Positions 24,759 to 39,000 of a stretch of 64,000 nt of DNA are shown piece by piece; the stretch's first letter is position 1, and every line of letters begins with the position of its first letter. The notes beneath the pieces were generated by a model. That model saw only the letters and a program-made list of their open reading frames with translations. It was not told the origin of the DNA and searched no databases. Position numbers and translations under genes: made by a program. Origin of the DNA: Rhexocercosporidium sp. MPI-PUGE-AT-0058 (taxonomy: Eukaryota; Ascomycota; Leotiomycetes; Helotiales); the NCBI GenBank assembly GCA_020746875.1, contig JAGTJL010000037.1, positions 1 through 64,000 on the forward strand. Direction: 5' to 3'.

Positions 24759-25015
24759 TATCAGATGGAATTCACGGTAAGTAAAGCTTCGTAAAGGTTC
24801 AGGGTAAATTATATTCAAAGAACTAATCTCTGGCCTTCGAAGAAGTCTAGAGGAGAAGCGTATATATAAAGGGAGTTACTTATAAGAAGAAGCAAAACGC
24901 CGGCGTGATTAAATATATAAGTAAGACTGATTCTACTAATACTATAAAAGCCTCGGCCCTTTTATATTACGGGCCCGATTCCGTACAAATAAAATAGATA
25001 AGTATACATATAATA
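24759..25015 (-). repeat. Gypsy-2 3' LTR
   Basis: 257 bp with a conserved GC-richer middle (CTCTGGCCTTCGAAGAAGTC; AAACGCCGGCGT). Matches 32792-33048 with transition differences. Confidence 0.9.
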
Positions 25016-28000
25016 ACTATTCCCTCTCTTAGTAATAGCGTCTGCGATACCGATATTTTAATTAATAATATATTAGTACGCCTTCGCGTCGCCTAAGGCG
25101 AGGACCAGGCCGCGGTAAGTCGGATAACCGCATTCCGGTCGATAGGTTTAGCTAATCAGATTAATACGATTATTCAGATTACTGCGCTAAGCATATAATA
25201 TTGCATCGCGATTAATTCGTTAGACGTCGTCCGATTATTTTATAAGCCGTTCCGCATAATATATTAATATTATTAGCTTAATAAATAAGAATAGCTTTAT
25301 AAAATAACAGAAGATATTTACTTCAGTTATAAGACCCTTGCGCGTATACATAAGAGCTCTTATACCCATATTCGAGTGCTGCAATTATCGTTATTATTAA
25401 AGAGTTATCTTCGGTCGGCGAAGTAATAAGCAAGTTACGCGCTAGTAGCGTATTCACGTTTATTTACTAAGTAAATAAAATATAAATAATATAAATATAA
25501 TAATATAATTACGTAATAATTGCGACCTCGTTACCCCGCTAAGACGTATATATAAACAGCCTCCTCGTCGCGTTAATAATAACCTTTCTTCTTCAGCTTA
25601 TTTATATATAATACCCGTGCTTATACGTCGCTATTCCTTTATCTTTCTTTTTCTTCTTTTCTTTAATTAATTATTAATATTATTATTATTATTATATCCT
25701 TCGTCTAGCGTCTTAAAGCTATCGCATCTGATAACCTTACGAATTAGCTTCGCAGAAGTTCTTGTAGCTAATACTTTAAAGCTATATTAATCAATCCTTT
25801 CTTTCGCTATATTAATAAAAAAGGCAAAAAGAATTGCAATCGTTATTCCGAGCAGAAGGCCGTTTATATTATTGTACGTATTTATATTTATAAAATTTAC
25901 TAATAATATAATATTAAGCGCGTTAGAAATAAATTATATATTAACCGTAAGATAAATAATTCTCTTGTATCTTTTATAAGAATATCCGTATTATAAAGAA
26001 CTTTGCCGTCGATTTCGAGAATTAGCTGCGTAAGAATAGCTAATATAATACTAGCGTCGCTCCCGAGGATTATAACTTCACGATTCTTACGGGAGCTTAA
26101 AGCTTCGCTGCTTAGCTCGAGAAGCATTACATAACCGATTCCTTGTCGCGTATATCTTTTAAGCCTAATAAGAAAGATACTAATTAAGTTTCTTCTCTTA
26201 TTAATACTCTTCTCGTAAATTATACTTTTTTCTTCCGGAATATTATTAATATATTAATAAAATAAAGGAGTTCGAGAAGTTTTATAAGAATATAATACGC
26301 TTAATCGGTAATATATTTAAGTTCAAAAACGCTTATACTATTACTTCCGCTTCCGAGGCCGACTAAATTACTCACGGTTTAATAAAGGAATTAATAATAG
26401 AGATTCGGTTATACCGCGAAATTATAATAATTATTATAAGTATTCCGTGCCCGCTCCGCTGCTGATATATACTAATATTATATTAAAGCAATATTGCATC
26501 GAACGAGATTATTAAAGCTATTCCAGGAAATGTTTTACAATTCTTTAACGCTTAATAAATATTACGGTACGAGTCTGGGTTTAGCGTTAAAGAGTTTAGG
26601 TTTTTCGGATAATTTGATTTATAAAGTAAATATCTTATATTTTAAGCACTTACGATAGAATTACGCTATTACTTTATAATTAAAATAGAATCTCGTTGCT
26701 TTTTAAATTATAATCTAAATATATTTTATAAGCTTATTCTTTTTTAATATAATACTATATATTCTATACTTGCGCCGGTATTACTTCTAAAGCTTTAATA
26801 AAACCTTTAAAACTTTTATAAGAAAATATAAAAAAAGAATATCTTTATTTACAATCGGCGGTGCTTTCTCGGCTTCTCGACTTTTCGTAATCTTCCCGGC
26901 TTTCTTATAAATTACGCGAAGGTTTTATATTTTTTTACTTCCGGTATTTGATTTTCTAATTTATAATTCTTATTATATATATTAAGAGTTTCCTTAGTAT
27001 TCTCGAGATTTAAATATACTAAAAGCCAAGTATTATAATCTTCCGGGAAATTTTTTTATTTAATTAAATATTTCTTAATCTTATTTCTTTTATTTTATTT
27101 ATAATTAAAAATACTTTTAATTTCTTATTCTTAAAAGTTATCTTTTTTACTTAGCTTCGGAAGTTCACCGAATAAGTAATTATTTAATTACTTACTAGCT
27201 TATATTATATATTCTTTTAATAAAAATATATAAAATATTAAATAAAGCTTTTCATATAAGCTTAACAGCTTCAGAGTATATGCCGTATTATTTACGCATT
27301 TAATAATTTAGAATAAGCTAATATATTTTAGCAATAACTTTCTAGTTTTCAGTCGAATATTCTTAATATTAAGTATTACTTATTATTTCAACTGGAAATA
27401 TTTATTCAAATACCGGGCATTATAATAGCTTTCCCGATTCTATTACGCACGATCTTAAACTTTCGTAAATTCAGCTCGTTTATTATTTAATAACTTAATT
27501 CTATCTCGGGTAGCTAATATTTCTTCTTCTTAAATATTATCTTTAAGATTTTATAATATTACCGGCTTATAACCGTAATAGACTTAAAATAAAAATATCT
27601 AAAGCGTTTAATAAAAGGAATTATTATAAGTAAACTTAATAAAAGCTAGTTTCTTTATTTAATTTTTTTATAATATTCCGCAGAAAACGCGAAAGTATAT
27701 TTCTAGATTTTGATTTTATCTTTTTATTTATTTATTTATTTAAGGATAATATGCAGAGCTTAATTTTTATTTAATATATATATAAAAGTAAAAAACAGAC
27801 CAGAATTTACTAATGAATACCGTATTTTTATCGGATACGATACCCTAAAGTACGCCAAAAAGAGAAAACACTCTCTTGAATAGCAGTTCCGTAAGTTCGG
27901 GAGTATTAATCGTTTTGCGATATATTAAGTACCGGGCTATCTTCGAATACTAGTTAATAATTATTAATATATAATTAAGATTTAAGTTATTAAATAAGTC

Positions 28001-31000
28001 TTTATAAAACGGCAACCTTATAATAAAATCTATTAAAATCTCGGATTAAGGCCGCGAAAGCCTCGGGAGACTTATTAAAAGTTTATATAACGCATATCGT
28101 TTCGATTTAATCTTTTAATAAATATCGCATTTTTTAATATATATTCTAATATTATTTTTTATTTTATCTTAGAAATAAATTCTACGGAGGAATTACGAAG
28201 TCTTTATAATACTATAATGCTCTGCTAATAGATTATTATAATAAAGTTTTATAATTTCTATTCTTAATATTAAATTATTTAAAATATAAGTTTTAAAATC
28301 TTATTAAAAAAGTTCTAATATATTTAAATTTTATTTCTAATTTAGTTAAGATTTAAGTTTACTTATTATATTAATTATATTTCTATAGTTTTTATTATTA
28401 CGCTAAGCGAAAATAATTAAGTTCCGTAGCGGCTTTATTAATAAAACTAAAATTATTTAACTTCTAATTATTACTCTTATTTATAATATTAGAATAAGAT
28501 ATTTATAATTATTAATTCTTACGATAAACAGCCAGCTTTTACTTTTTATATATAATAATATATTTACAAATAAAGCTATTATTTTAAATATAATATCCAG
28601 AGAATTAAGTTTTATATACTTAGCTTTCAGAATTCTTTTCTAAATAACTCGTCCCGGTTTTATTAATACCGGGTCCGGCTTTTCATCGATAAGATCTTAA
28701 ATAATATTAGATAGTTTTCTTAATAATATCTTATAATCTTCGTTTAAAAATGCTTCGATATCGGCTCCTCGACTTCGTAAAATACTTATAAAAGCTTTTT
28801 TTAATTTATTTTAAAATATTAATAACTAAATAATATCAGTAAAGCCTTTAGATTCCCGATAATCTGGCTTCTTACTAAGTTTATCCGCCGAGTTTACGGC
28901 ACTTTTATAATAATAAATTTTAAAATTATAAATAATAAGATATATTACCTATTATACTTATCGACTCTCGAGATATTTCGCTATTATAAAATACTTAAAA
29001 TTATTATAATCCGTAAGTATTTTAATAATATATTAATTACCTTTAAAGTAATACTTTTATTCCTTAAAATACTTAACGATAATTAAAAGCTCTTTATTGT
29101 AAGTAATATAATTCCGCTTAATACTAGTTATCTTACAGGATTAATACGTAACAGGTTTTTAATATCACTTAAATCTTTTTTTAAAATTAATTTATTAAAA
29201 AAGAATATTAATAATTATAAATCTAAAAGCATCGGTTTCAACCCGAATGCGCTTCGTAAGATCGAAATACCTTATAACTAGTATATTAATAAAAGCTGCT
29301 TTCAAATCTTTAAAGCTTTTCTTAATTACATTAGAGAATTCGAAGAGTCTTTTCTTAACTTTATTCTTTATATTTTAAAAAGCTCTTATTAAGCTTACAG
29401 CTATCTTAAAATATTTTAATATAAATCTGCGATAAAAATTCGCGAAGCTCAAAAAAACTTAAATATTCTTATAAGATTCCGGCTTTAATTATTCTTAAAT
29501 TAAACGGATCCGCTTTAAGTCCGCTTAAATACTAGTTAATCCGACTTTAAATCTTAAGAACTCGACTTAATTTACTTCAAACTTATACTTACTGAGTTTA
29601 ACGAAGAGCTTATACTTGCGCAACCGTTTTATAATAGCTCTAATATACTTATAATACTTTTCTTTATTCTTAAAATAAATTAAAATATTATCGAGATATA
29701 TAATAACAAAATAATCAATTAATCCCGCTAACGCTTCGTTAATATACGCTTAAAACGTAACTAAAACGTTAAATAGCCCAAAGAATATTATTAAATATTT
29801 AAAATATTTATATTTAATATAAAAAGCTATTTTCTATTCGTATTCCTTTTTAATTCTGATACAATAATATATATCTTTCAAATCTAAAGCCGTGAATATT
29901 ACGGCTCCGCCGAAACAATTTAACGTCTCATCGACTAAAAAGAAAAAATAGCGATTTTTAATCGTTATCTTATTTAATCCTTAATAATTTATATATAAAC
30001 GTAATCTCTTATCTTTCTTTAATATAAATAATATCGGCGCATTTATAAGACTTTTTAACGAACGAATTTATCCTTTTTACAATAAAGTAATAAAGTATTC
30101 CTAAAGCGCGGCGAGTTGTGATTCGGAAAGATTATAAAAAAAATTATACGAAAGTAATACGTTAATATCGATAGCATGCTCGAATCCAACTTATTCTTTA
30201 AGAAAAGCAATTAGCGGATTATTATCGTATATATTTGCTATATCTGCAAGCTAATTTAAAAGAAGTATTGGTTTAAGAGTCTTCAGCTAAATAATTAATA
30301 TTTATAATAAGTTTGCAACGCCGGTATTAAAACGAATATCCCACGATTATCTTAAATACTTATATAATCTTAAATTCTTCGGATAATTATAATCGGATTA
30401 GGATATAAATATAATATAAAATACTATTTCAAAGTCGGTATTAAAAATATTAATAAACTCTTTTACTATTACGATCTAGATCTCGTCTTAAATTAAAGCG
30501 TAAGCTTATTTCTTAAGTTTCTAATCGTAATACCCGGCGCCCTTATATTTAAAGAATTCTATTCCGAGAATTATATTATACTTTAAGTCTTTACAATTAT
30601 AAAATCTTTCTCGAAAGGTTCTCGAGATTCCACGGTCGTCTTATATTATTATATATAAGTTATAAGCATTAATTACCCGGAACTAATACTTATTAAATAT
30701 CATAAACTCTTAATTACATTTAAATAAAAAAAGAAATCCTTATAATTTAGTTTTATATTTATTAAAGAAATTATAATTTAAGCTATTATTTATTAAATTA
30801 TTAAATAATGTATTCGCACTTATCTCGGGTTGCTTTAATTTTGCAGAAATATACAAGCGTTTAAGAATATCCCTTAAGCCTTCGACGCTTAAAACTTAAT
30901 ATTACTTTTTCTCGTATTCTTTCCAGTATTAAACGGCTTTTATTCCTTAACGCATATAATAGCATATACCTTCTTTTTTATTAAAAGGGTTTTTTTTATT

Positions 31001-32791
31001 ACTTTAAAACGTTCTTTTACTTTTAGCTTTTAAAAATTATTTTACGCTTATTATACGAACTTAAGATAATTACGATTTCTAAACTAATAACCCTCTTGCT
31101 TATAAAAGCGATAAAATATAATACTCTTAATATAATTCTTTTTCTTATTATCTTTATTTCTATTAAAAAATCGGGAACCGGAAGCTAAAAAAGCGCTATT
31201 AAATACGCGCTTCTTATTATTATCCTTAGAATATTCTTCACAGCTTTTCTTATAAGATCCGCTATTTTTAAGATTATTATTACCTTATCCGCCTCCGCCT
31301 CCGTTATACTTAGTTTTTAATATATTAAAAGATATTCCTTAAATTCTTTTAATAAAAGACTTAATATCGTTAGCCAATTTCTTTTATTATTAATAAATAT
31401 TAGAAAAGTTCATAAAAGCGTAAGAATTAATTTATTACGCCGTTAATATATACGTAATTACTTTACGAAAATTAATAATAATATTATTATTAAATATCCG
31501 AGTATTATAATCCTTAATAAATATAATAAACCGTCGGCATATCGCCTAAACAGACTCGCCCGGTTACTGGCAGAACCGCTTAATATTTTTAATAACCTCA
31601 GCACTTCGAGTTTCTTTAGAAGTATAAAGCTCTTTTAAGAAGTCGATGAATAGGTTTTATATTAGCAGGATACCCTCGGGTTTAGCTATAATTTACTTCG
31701 CATTACCTTAATAAATTAATAAGTCGCTTTCTATATTTGCGGCTACGACGCGTACTCGATTCGCATGCGTATTATAATTATATAAGCGAGCTTTAAAGAT
31801 CTTTTCTTAAGCATTTTTCTAATTTCGCAGGCTCTCGAAACTCTCTTTTTTGTATTTTTTAAAGATTATAATCGTAAGGCATTTCTTACGGTCGCGCTTA
31901 TCTTTCGCTTAAGCCGTAATATACTTTAATAAAATATAAGCGTCTGGATTTAAATACGTTAATAATATTATTCTAAGTTTATAAGCTACGTGATTTATTA
32001 TAAGTAATACGGTTATTTCCCGGAAGTATCCCGGGGCCGGCAAAATCCTAAGCTTAATAATATCTTTATTAAGCGAGTGCTGCAAGCTAAGTAAGTTAGC
32101 TTTTAACTTTAAATTAAGATTACGCTTTATTAAAAATAATCTAAAGTCTTTTATTAAAATAACAGTAATAGAATTTAATATTATATTATAGGTTCGTTAA
32201 AAGCTTTTTTTAATCGTATATTATTCACTTATTACGTCCGTATAAGCGACGGAGATTGCCTGAAAGCGGCGAAATCTAATAAGATTATTCTTATAATAAG
32301 CGAGCCGCGTTTTCGCACGAGTGTCCTTAACTTTAAACTCAGTTAACAAGCGCATATGCTCTTCGAGCTCGCGCTGCTTCTGAGCGATCTGTTTTTCGGT
32401 AAGTATACTTAAAGCTATAAGATTAATATTAATATTAAAGATAAAAAAAATTATATTATCCGTTATATAATCAAATATATTTAAATCACTTTTAATTTAA
32501 GTTATAACTTTACTTTTCTTTTTATAAATATAAACGAGCTAATTATAAGTATAAAAAGATTCCTTATTATTATTATCGCGAGTGCTTTAAAGTAATTCGC
32601 TATTAAAAGCACTTTCGCTTTTAATTATATAAAAAAGATCTACAGATTTTATAATCTCACGAAGAATATTACGAGCGGCATTACCGAAGCGAGTATTACT
32701 CGCAAGTCTAGCGTTATTAAATATAATTACTTAATAAAGAACCGTTTCTTTACTCTTCGTATTACCTTCTTATAAGATAAAGAGATTAGCT
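25016..32791 (-). pseudogene. Gypsy-2 gag-pol relict with chromodomain and 3' extension
   Basis: Minus strand. The gag region is right of 31000; near 31140-31095 a YRFYKQEGY*FRNRN stretch fits a CCHC knuckle with its Cys residues lost. Reverse transcriptase near 29970-29540 reads VDETLNCFGGAVIFTALDLK, EALAGLIDYFVI and YLDNILIYFKNKE, that is YLDD with Asp to Asn. A chromodomain near 27095-26985 reads KKYLIK*KNFPEDYNTWLL. After it, some 1.9 kb (25016-26900) is rich in CG but short of CA and has no domain I can name; a 75-codon open stretch at 26127-25900 (ELSSEALSSRKNREVIILGS...) may be real coding residue or chance. Confidence 0.82.
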
Positions 32792-33048
32792 TATTAGATA
32801 AAATTCACAATAAATAAAGCTTCGTAGAAGTTTAGGGTAAATTATATTTAAAGAATTAATCTCTGGCCTTCGAAGAAGTCCAAAAGAAAAGCGTATATAT
32901 AAAAGAGGTTACCCGTAAGAAGAAGCAAAACGCCGGCGTAACTAGATATATAAGTAAGACTGATTCTACTAATACCGTAAAAGCCTCGGCCCCCTTATAC
33001 TACGGGCCCGATTCCGTACAAATAAAATGGATAAGCATACATATGACA
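32792..33048 (-). repeat. Gypsy-2 5' LTR
   Basis: 257 bp; begins TATTAGATAAAATTC and ends CATATGACA, followed by target copy ACTAT at 33049-33053. Confidence 0.9.
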
Positions 33049-36000
33049 ACTATAAAAAGCGGGGTTAAGTTTATGACTTTATCGACTATTAATCCGGGAT
33101 TAGGAGTCGCGGTTAATCGTTCGACTACTTTAAGAGCTTTAATTTTTAATTTAAGATCTGGGGTTAAAGACATTAGATTAATTATTTAAAAGGCGGCGAC
33201 TTCTGATTTGGGATTAGGAATTACGGTTAACTGCTTTACTTCTTTAAAAATAACTTCTTACTTAATAATTATGAAGATATACGTCTTGTTTTTATTTAAA
33301 AAGTCTCTTAATAACACAGTCTTATTCTTATTTATAAAAATAAAGAGCTTATAACGGGAAACTTTGAATTTAATTTTAGCGAGGGCTTTATTTAATAAAA
33401 GAGTTTGGATTTTCTTAAAGAAGTCTGCGTTATTCTTTTACGTTATTTAATATTAATTAATAGTGCTAGGCAAAAGCCTAGTATTCTTCTGACCTCTTAG
33501 CGTACCTCCTCTTTTAATCCGCTTTAATTAAGTTTTATTAAAGATAAACTTATTTAAGGCTTTAATTATTAAGGGAAACGACTTGACTTTCTTTATTAGC
33601 GTAGTAAGCTGCCCTCGGGCTTTATTTTTATTTATTACTTTTATATAGTATTTTCGAAATATCTTTATTTAATTAAAGATAAGTAAATAATTAAGATTTT
33701 TTCTACTTTTAGACCGCTTATTTCTTTTATTTATTATATCTTGGACTTAATTATAGAGGTTTTTATTACTTTAGTTATATTCTTTCTTATTAAATCCTTT
33801 TTCTTTTATTAAATACTTAATAATTATATTATATTAATTAACGAAATTATTATCTTTTACTTTTAAGGCCTACTTAATACTTTTATTTCTTATACTTATT
33901 AAGAGTTGTTTTTCGTCCGGTTTAAAGATATTAAAGACTTTTTTAATTTCGGCAGTCGAGGTTAATGTTTTTCTTTTAAAAGAAATAAAAAGCACGAGTT
34001 TTAATCTGGGATTACGAGTTCACTTTATAATAGTCTTAAATTTAGACTTTATTAGCGTAACTGACTTCTTAAAGCTTTTAGCACTTAAACCTCCGATTAA
34101 ATTAAACTGGGATAAGAGTCCGGTAAGTTCTTAGATTTCGTTATTTAATATATTTCTTATTATAATTATTAAATTAATAGCGATACGCTTTATAATTAAT
34201 AAGCCGGGATTATGAGTTGCCTTTAGCCGGCTTCTCACTCGGTTTAGTTTAAGTAGTATTTTTATAAATAATTTTAACTTTTAATCCGAGATTATAAGTT
34301 AAATTCGGCTGGATTTCTTGACTTAAGGTGGCTTTCGAGGTTTTTTACGAGGACGTAACTTAAATTAAGGATTTTTGAAATTTAATATAATTAATATAAG
34401 GAATTAAAAGTGAAATATAAGGAGGGCTAATTTAAGTACTTCTTAAATAAGCTTATTAATCCTTTTGCCTTAAAGAATTACTTTTCTTTTTATAATATAT
34501 AATAAAGTTATTAATTCATTTTTAATTAAGAAACTAATGATTTTTATAATATTTACTTTTTAAATAAATACACGTGATTTCAAATTAAATAAAATAAATA
34601 AATAATCTTAAGCGAGAGGCATTTTAACTCCGCTTAAGAAGTAATAATTATTAATAAAAGAGAGTAATTAATAACTTAAGAAAAAGAAGAAATACCTAAG
34701 ATTAAGCTTTTTATATTAAGGTTTAAAAGAGAAAGCTTTTAAAAAAAAAAAAAAAAAATAAAAATAAAAGACAAAACGTATAAGGCGTTTGAAATGCTTA
34801 GAAATACGCGTAATATAATTAAAAGAGAATAAATAAAAAAAGTAAATAAAATTATAAATTATAAAAATTATTAAAATACTTGTCTTTAATTATAATTAAA
34901 AGTAATTTTACCTTTAAAGAAATAGAAATACGTAAGGAATTAAAAGGAAATAGTCTTATAAGTAGCTTTTTGAGCTTACGTTAATAAAAGAAGGATAATT
35001 TAAATGCGAGATAAAGTTTAGCGCTCTTTAGTCGTTAATAATATGATTTCGGCTTTAAAATCTTCGAATTCGCTGTTATTTAACTCTTTATTTAAGTCTT
35101 TAGACCTAGTTTAAGAGTTTAAATTTAATAAAAATAAAGTTTAGTCTCGTTAATAAAATCGTTTTAATTAATTTATTAAAAAAGTGTCTCGTAAAAGAAC
35201 TTTATCGAATTCGCAAAGAAAATAATAACTTTTCTTATTATTTACTTTCGATACTCGGAATAGTCTTAGCTACCGATAATTAAGCTTATTGTTTACCGAG
35301 AGATTAATTATACGCTTTATATTATACGTTAAAATTAAATCTCCTTCTTAAATCGGTATATTTTTTATATTTTTCGTTTTATTTTAAAGTACTTTACTTA
35401 CTTTTTATATCGTTTTTTTAATAAAATAATTTCTTAAATATCTTTATTATAGAGTTCTAACTATCGATACTTTATTATTAATAGATTACTTTTTATTTTT
35501 ATTTTTTTATAATTAAATATTCTTTAAACCGGGAATTTATTTTTAAGAAGCAATATAAGCTTTTGTTTATATAATAAAAAGAATAATATTACTCTTATTA
35601 ATTAATAAATAAACGTTCATAAAATAAATAAAATATACGTAAACTTTCGTATTTAATAATAAAAGCCTCTTTTTATTACTTTAAAAAAGCTATTTAAAAT
35701 ATCTCGATGAGCTCTTTCCGCTGCTCCGTTGTCTTTAAAGTTATACGTTAAGATTTAAATCCTTTTAATATTATATTTAATTATAAAGGCATAAGTAATT
35801 CCTTTATTTTCTAGTCTTTTATTAATAATTAATTTTTTAAATAATTCATGGCGGTAAATAAAGTCTTCTTAAAAGAACTTTATTATTTCTTTTGCCGTAG
35901 CTAAACTTAAGGCTTTTCCTTTGATTTATTTTAATAAATCCTCTTTTATAAGAATAAAGTATTTCTTTTTATTATTTATAATTAAAACTCGTGCAATATT

Positions 36001-39000
36001 TAGGCTTACTTTCTTAAATATTTCTATAAGCTACGTAAGATATAAAGGATTCTCTTCTCTTTTTACTTTTCGTTTTTGACAACTTACGTAACTCTTATAA
36101 AAGGCGTTATAATCTTTAAATAAACCTTATTAAAAAAAACACTTAATAAAGCGATAATATATTATTTCTCCTCCTTAATATCTGCCCTTTTTATAATACT
36201 TAAAGATGGCTTAATGCCGCTTGGCCTTATTATTTATTATAAGCTTTATTAAATATATGTTATTAACTTTTTTATATAAATTGCGATTATAAACGAAATA
36301 TTAAAGAATTTTATTTTTAAAGCGTTTGAAATTACTTAATTTAATTATAATTAAGCACTTAAGGTTTGTCAAAAAGCAGGCGATCTCTTCTGAGTTATTA
36401 AAATAAGTATTATTAAGAATTCACTCTTAGGAGTTATAGTTTAGGCTTATTAGTCGCTTCGTTATTATCTTAAATGCTATAATTACTTTTAATTCTGTTA
36501 TAATTTATTTATTAATATCTTACTCTTATTATTTTATAATATTTAAAGGATATTCTTTTTCTTATTTAAATAGTTTATTCGCTGTTGTATTTTTGTTTTT
36601 AAGGATGTATTTAATTTTAAAGTTTATTAATCGTATTTTAGTAATCTAGTTTATTAATAGCGCTTCGGGTAAATTGCTTATTATATTATTAAATTGTTTT
36701 ATAAGAACTTTAGCGTCGGTTTTAAGAATAAAATATATCCCGTAAAGCTTACTTTACATTTTCTTTATTATTTTAAAAGCCCTTCGGTATTCCCTTTTTA
36801 TAATATTATATTAACTTTCGGCTTTTGTTTATAGTTTACTCTCGAATCGCGTAGGGTGCCTTTTCTTGTTTTTATTTAATTATTAAAGAACCGCTCCTTA
36901 GTTTATCTTATTAGTATTCGTTATTAAAATGATTTTGCCTCTTTTAGGCTTATAATTAATCTTAATTAAGGCGGGTATATTAAGAAGCGCATTTTTTAAG
37001 AGTTATATAGCTTTTTTTTAAAGTTTTAATTAAATGAACTTAACTTTTTTTTTTATTATAGCGTAAATCGGTGCCGTAATAATAAAAAAGTTTTTAATTT
37101 AAAGGCGATAATATATTATAATTTTAATAAACGCCCTTATTTTAATCACGCTTTTAAATTATTTTTATTTATAAATTTTCGAAATTTTCAATGTTTTTAA
37201 GTACCGCCTTTTATTATTTATAACGTATTTTATAATTTTTAATTTAAGTAAGTAATATTAGGACTTCGGTTCGATAGTCGCCCTTGCTCTCTCGAAGCGT
37301 ATTAATACTTTATTTAAGTTTTAAATGTATTTTATAATAAATTTCTAGATTTTTAATAATACTTTTTTATTATTATAAAACGACGTAAAACCTTTAACTT
37401 TTATATTATTTATATAAGGTAAAGTTATATAAGGAATATAATTTAAAAGAATCTTATAAATTACTCGTATAAATTGAGCGATTAAATTAATTATTCCTTA
37501 AAGAAGTCTTATTATTCGGAGTAAGCTAATTAGGGTATGAATTGTTATTATATCCCTTAATCAAGCGTGTAATAAGAATTAGTTATACTTTAAGAAGAGG
37601 TTTATTAATAATGCCATAATTAATCCAATAAATTCGATTAAGAATTAATTAATATTTAATAAAATATTTACGTCTCGTACTGTGATTTTATTTATTTTTA
37701 CTACGGCTGTATTAAGTCGATATAATCCTTTTTCTTTTTTAGCTACGAGAAACTATTTATTCTTATATAATCCGTAATATTATTTTAAGATTCCTTATTT
37801 TAGCTTTTTCTTTAATATTAAAATAACTTTATCTTATAGAGCTTTTAATATAAGAAAAGATTTTTCTTATTATACTTTATATAATATTATTTTAATTTTT
37901 AAAGGTAATAAAACTTCTTTTTTAATTCTTTTTAAGTAAGTTTAATTAAACGCTAGTGTCGCTTCCCGATTTAAAAGCGTTTTATAAAGGAGTTTTCGTT
38001 TTTATTTTAAGATTTATTTTTTAATAATTAATTATTTAAACTATTCTTTCGTTAACTTATTTCTTATTATTAACTCAAAGAATCTTTTAATAATAAAGTT
38101 ATTAAATTTACTTCTTAAGCGGGGTAGCCTTGCTTTTTCGTCTGTCTCGAACTAGTTATTAATTCCTTTAAGTATATTCTTATTTGTTTTTCTTAAATTA
38201 ATTAGCTTTACTTTATTAGCTTTCCTTTTATATAATGTATTGATTTTTATTAATTCTAACGGTAAGGCTTTAAGTAAGTAATTATTAAAAATAAAAAAGA
38301 AGTCTTTTTTATTTTTATTTAATTAAAATGTGAAAATCTCTAGTTTTAATTAATATTTAATTTTTAATTCGAGATTAAGAGTCCTATATTCTTTTCCCTT
38401 TGTCCTTACTTTTTTTAATAATAATTAAAAATCTGAAACGCTTATAAAATCTTTTAAAATCTTACTTTTAATTAATAATCTTAGATTATTAATAAAATCC
38501 CTTAAATTTAAACCGTTTAGGCTTTCTTAAAAACCAGTATCCTTTTTAATGCGCATATTAATTAGACGTTTTCCGTTTCGTTTTTATACTCCGCTTTATC
38601 TTTAGTAATTATAACTCTTTTAGTCGTTGTTCTTTTTATATTTAATAAAATCCCTTAAATTCAAACCGTTTAGGCTTTCTTAAAAACTAGTATCCTTTTT
38701 AATGCGCATACTGATTAAACGTTTTCCGTTTCGTTTTTATACTCCGCTTTATCTTTAGTAATTATAACTCTTTTAGTCGTTATTCTTTTTATATTTAAAA
38801 AGGTTACTTATATAATTTCATTTTTAAGGTAATCGAAACTTATACGACTTTCTAAAATAAATAATATATTTAATAAGATATCGTAGCTTACGTTATTAAT
38901 AATTATAAAATCGGTATAGTTTTTAATTCTTTTAATATTTATTATTATATTTTAAATATAACTCGCGAATATGAATTTATCTTTAGTAATAATAATAAAC

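Larger units (their letters stand above)
24759..33048 (-). mobile_element. Gypsy-2: Ty3/gypsy chromovirus, RIP-broken
   Basis: 8290 bp, both LTRs 257 bp, flanked by the perfect target duplication ACTAT (24754-24758 and 33049-33053). LTR ends are TATCAGATGG (TGTCAGATGG before RIP) and CATATGACA, so the tips are inverted TGTCA/TGACA. Minus-strand coding with RT, integrase and chromodomain. It sits inside the post-integrase region of gypsy-3. Confidence 0.9.

Noticed and set aside
24594..24818. 74-codon minus-strand ORF
   Set aside because: It spans the gypsy-2 LTR edge and gypsy-3 sequence, so it is a chance fusion across an insertion joint.
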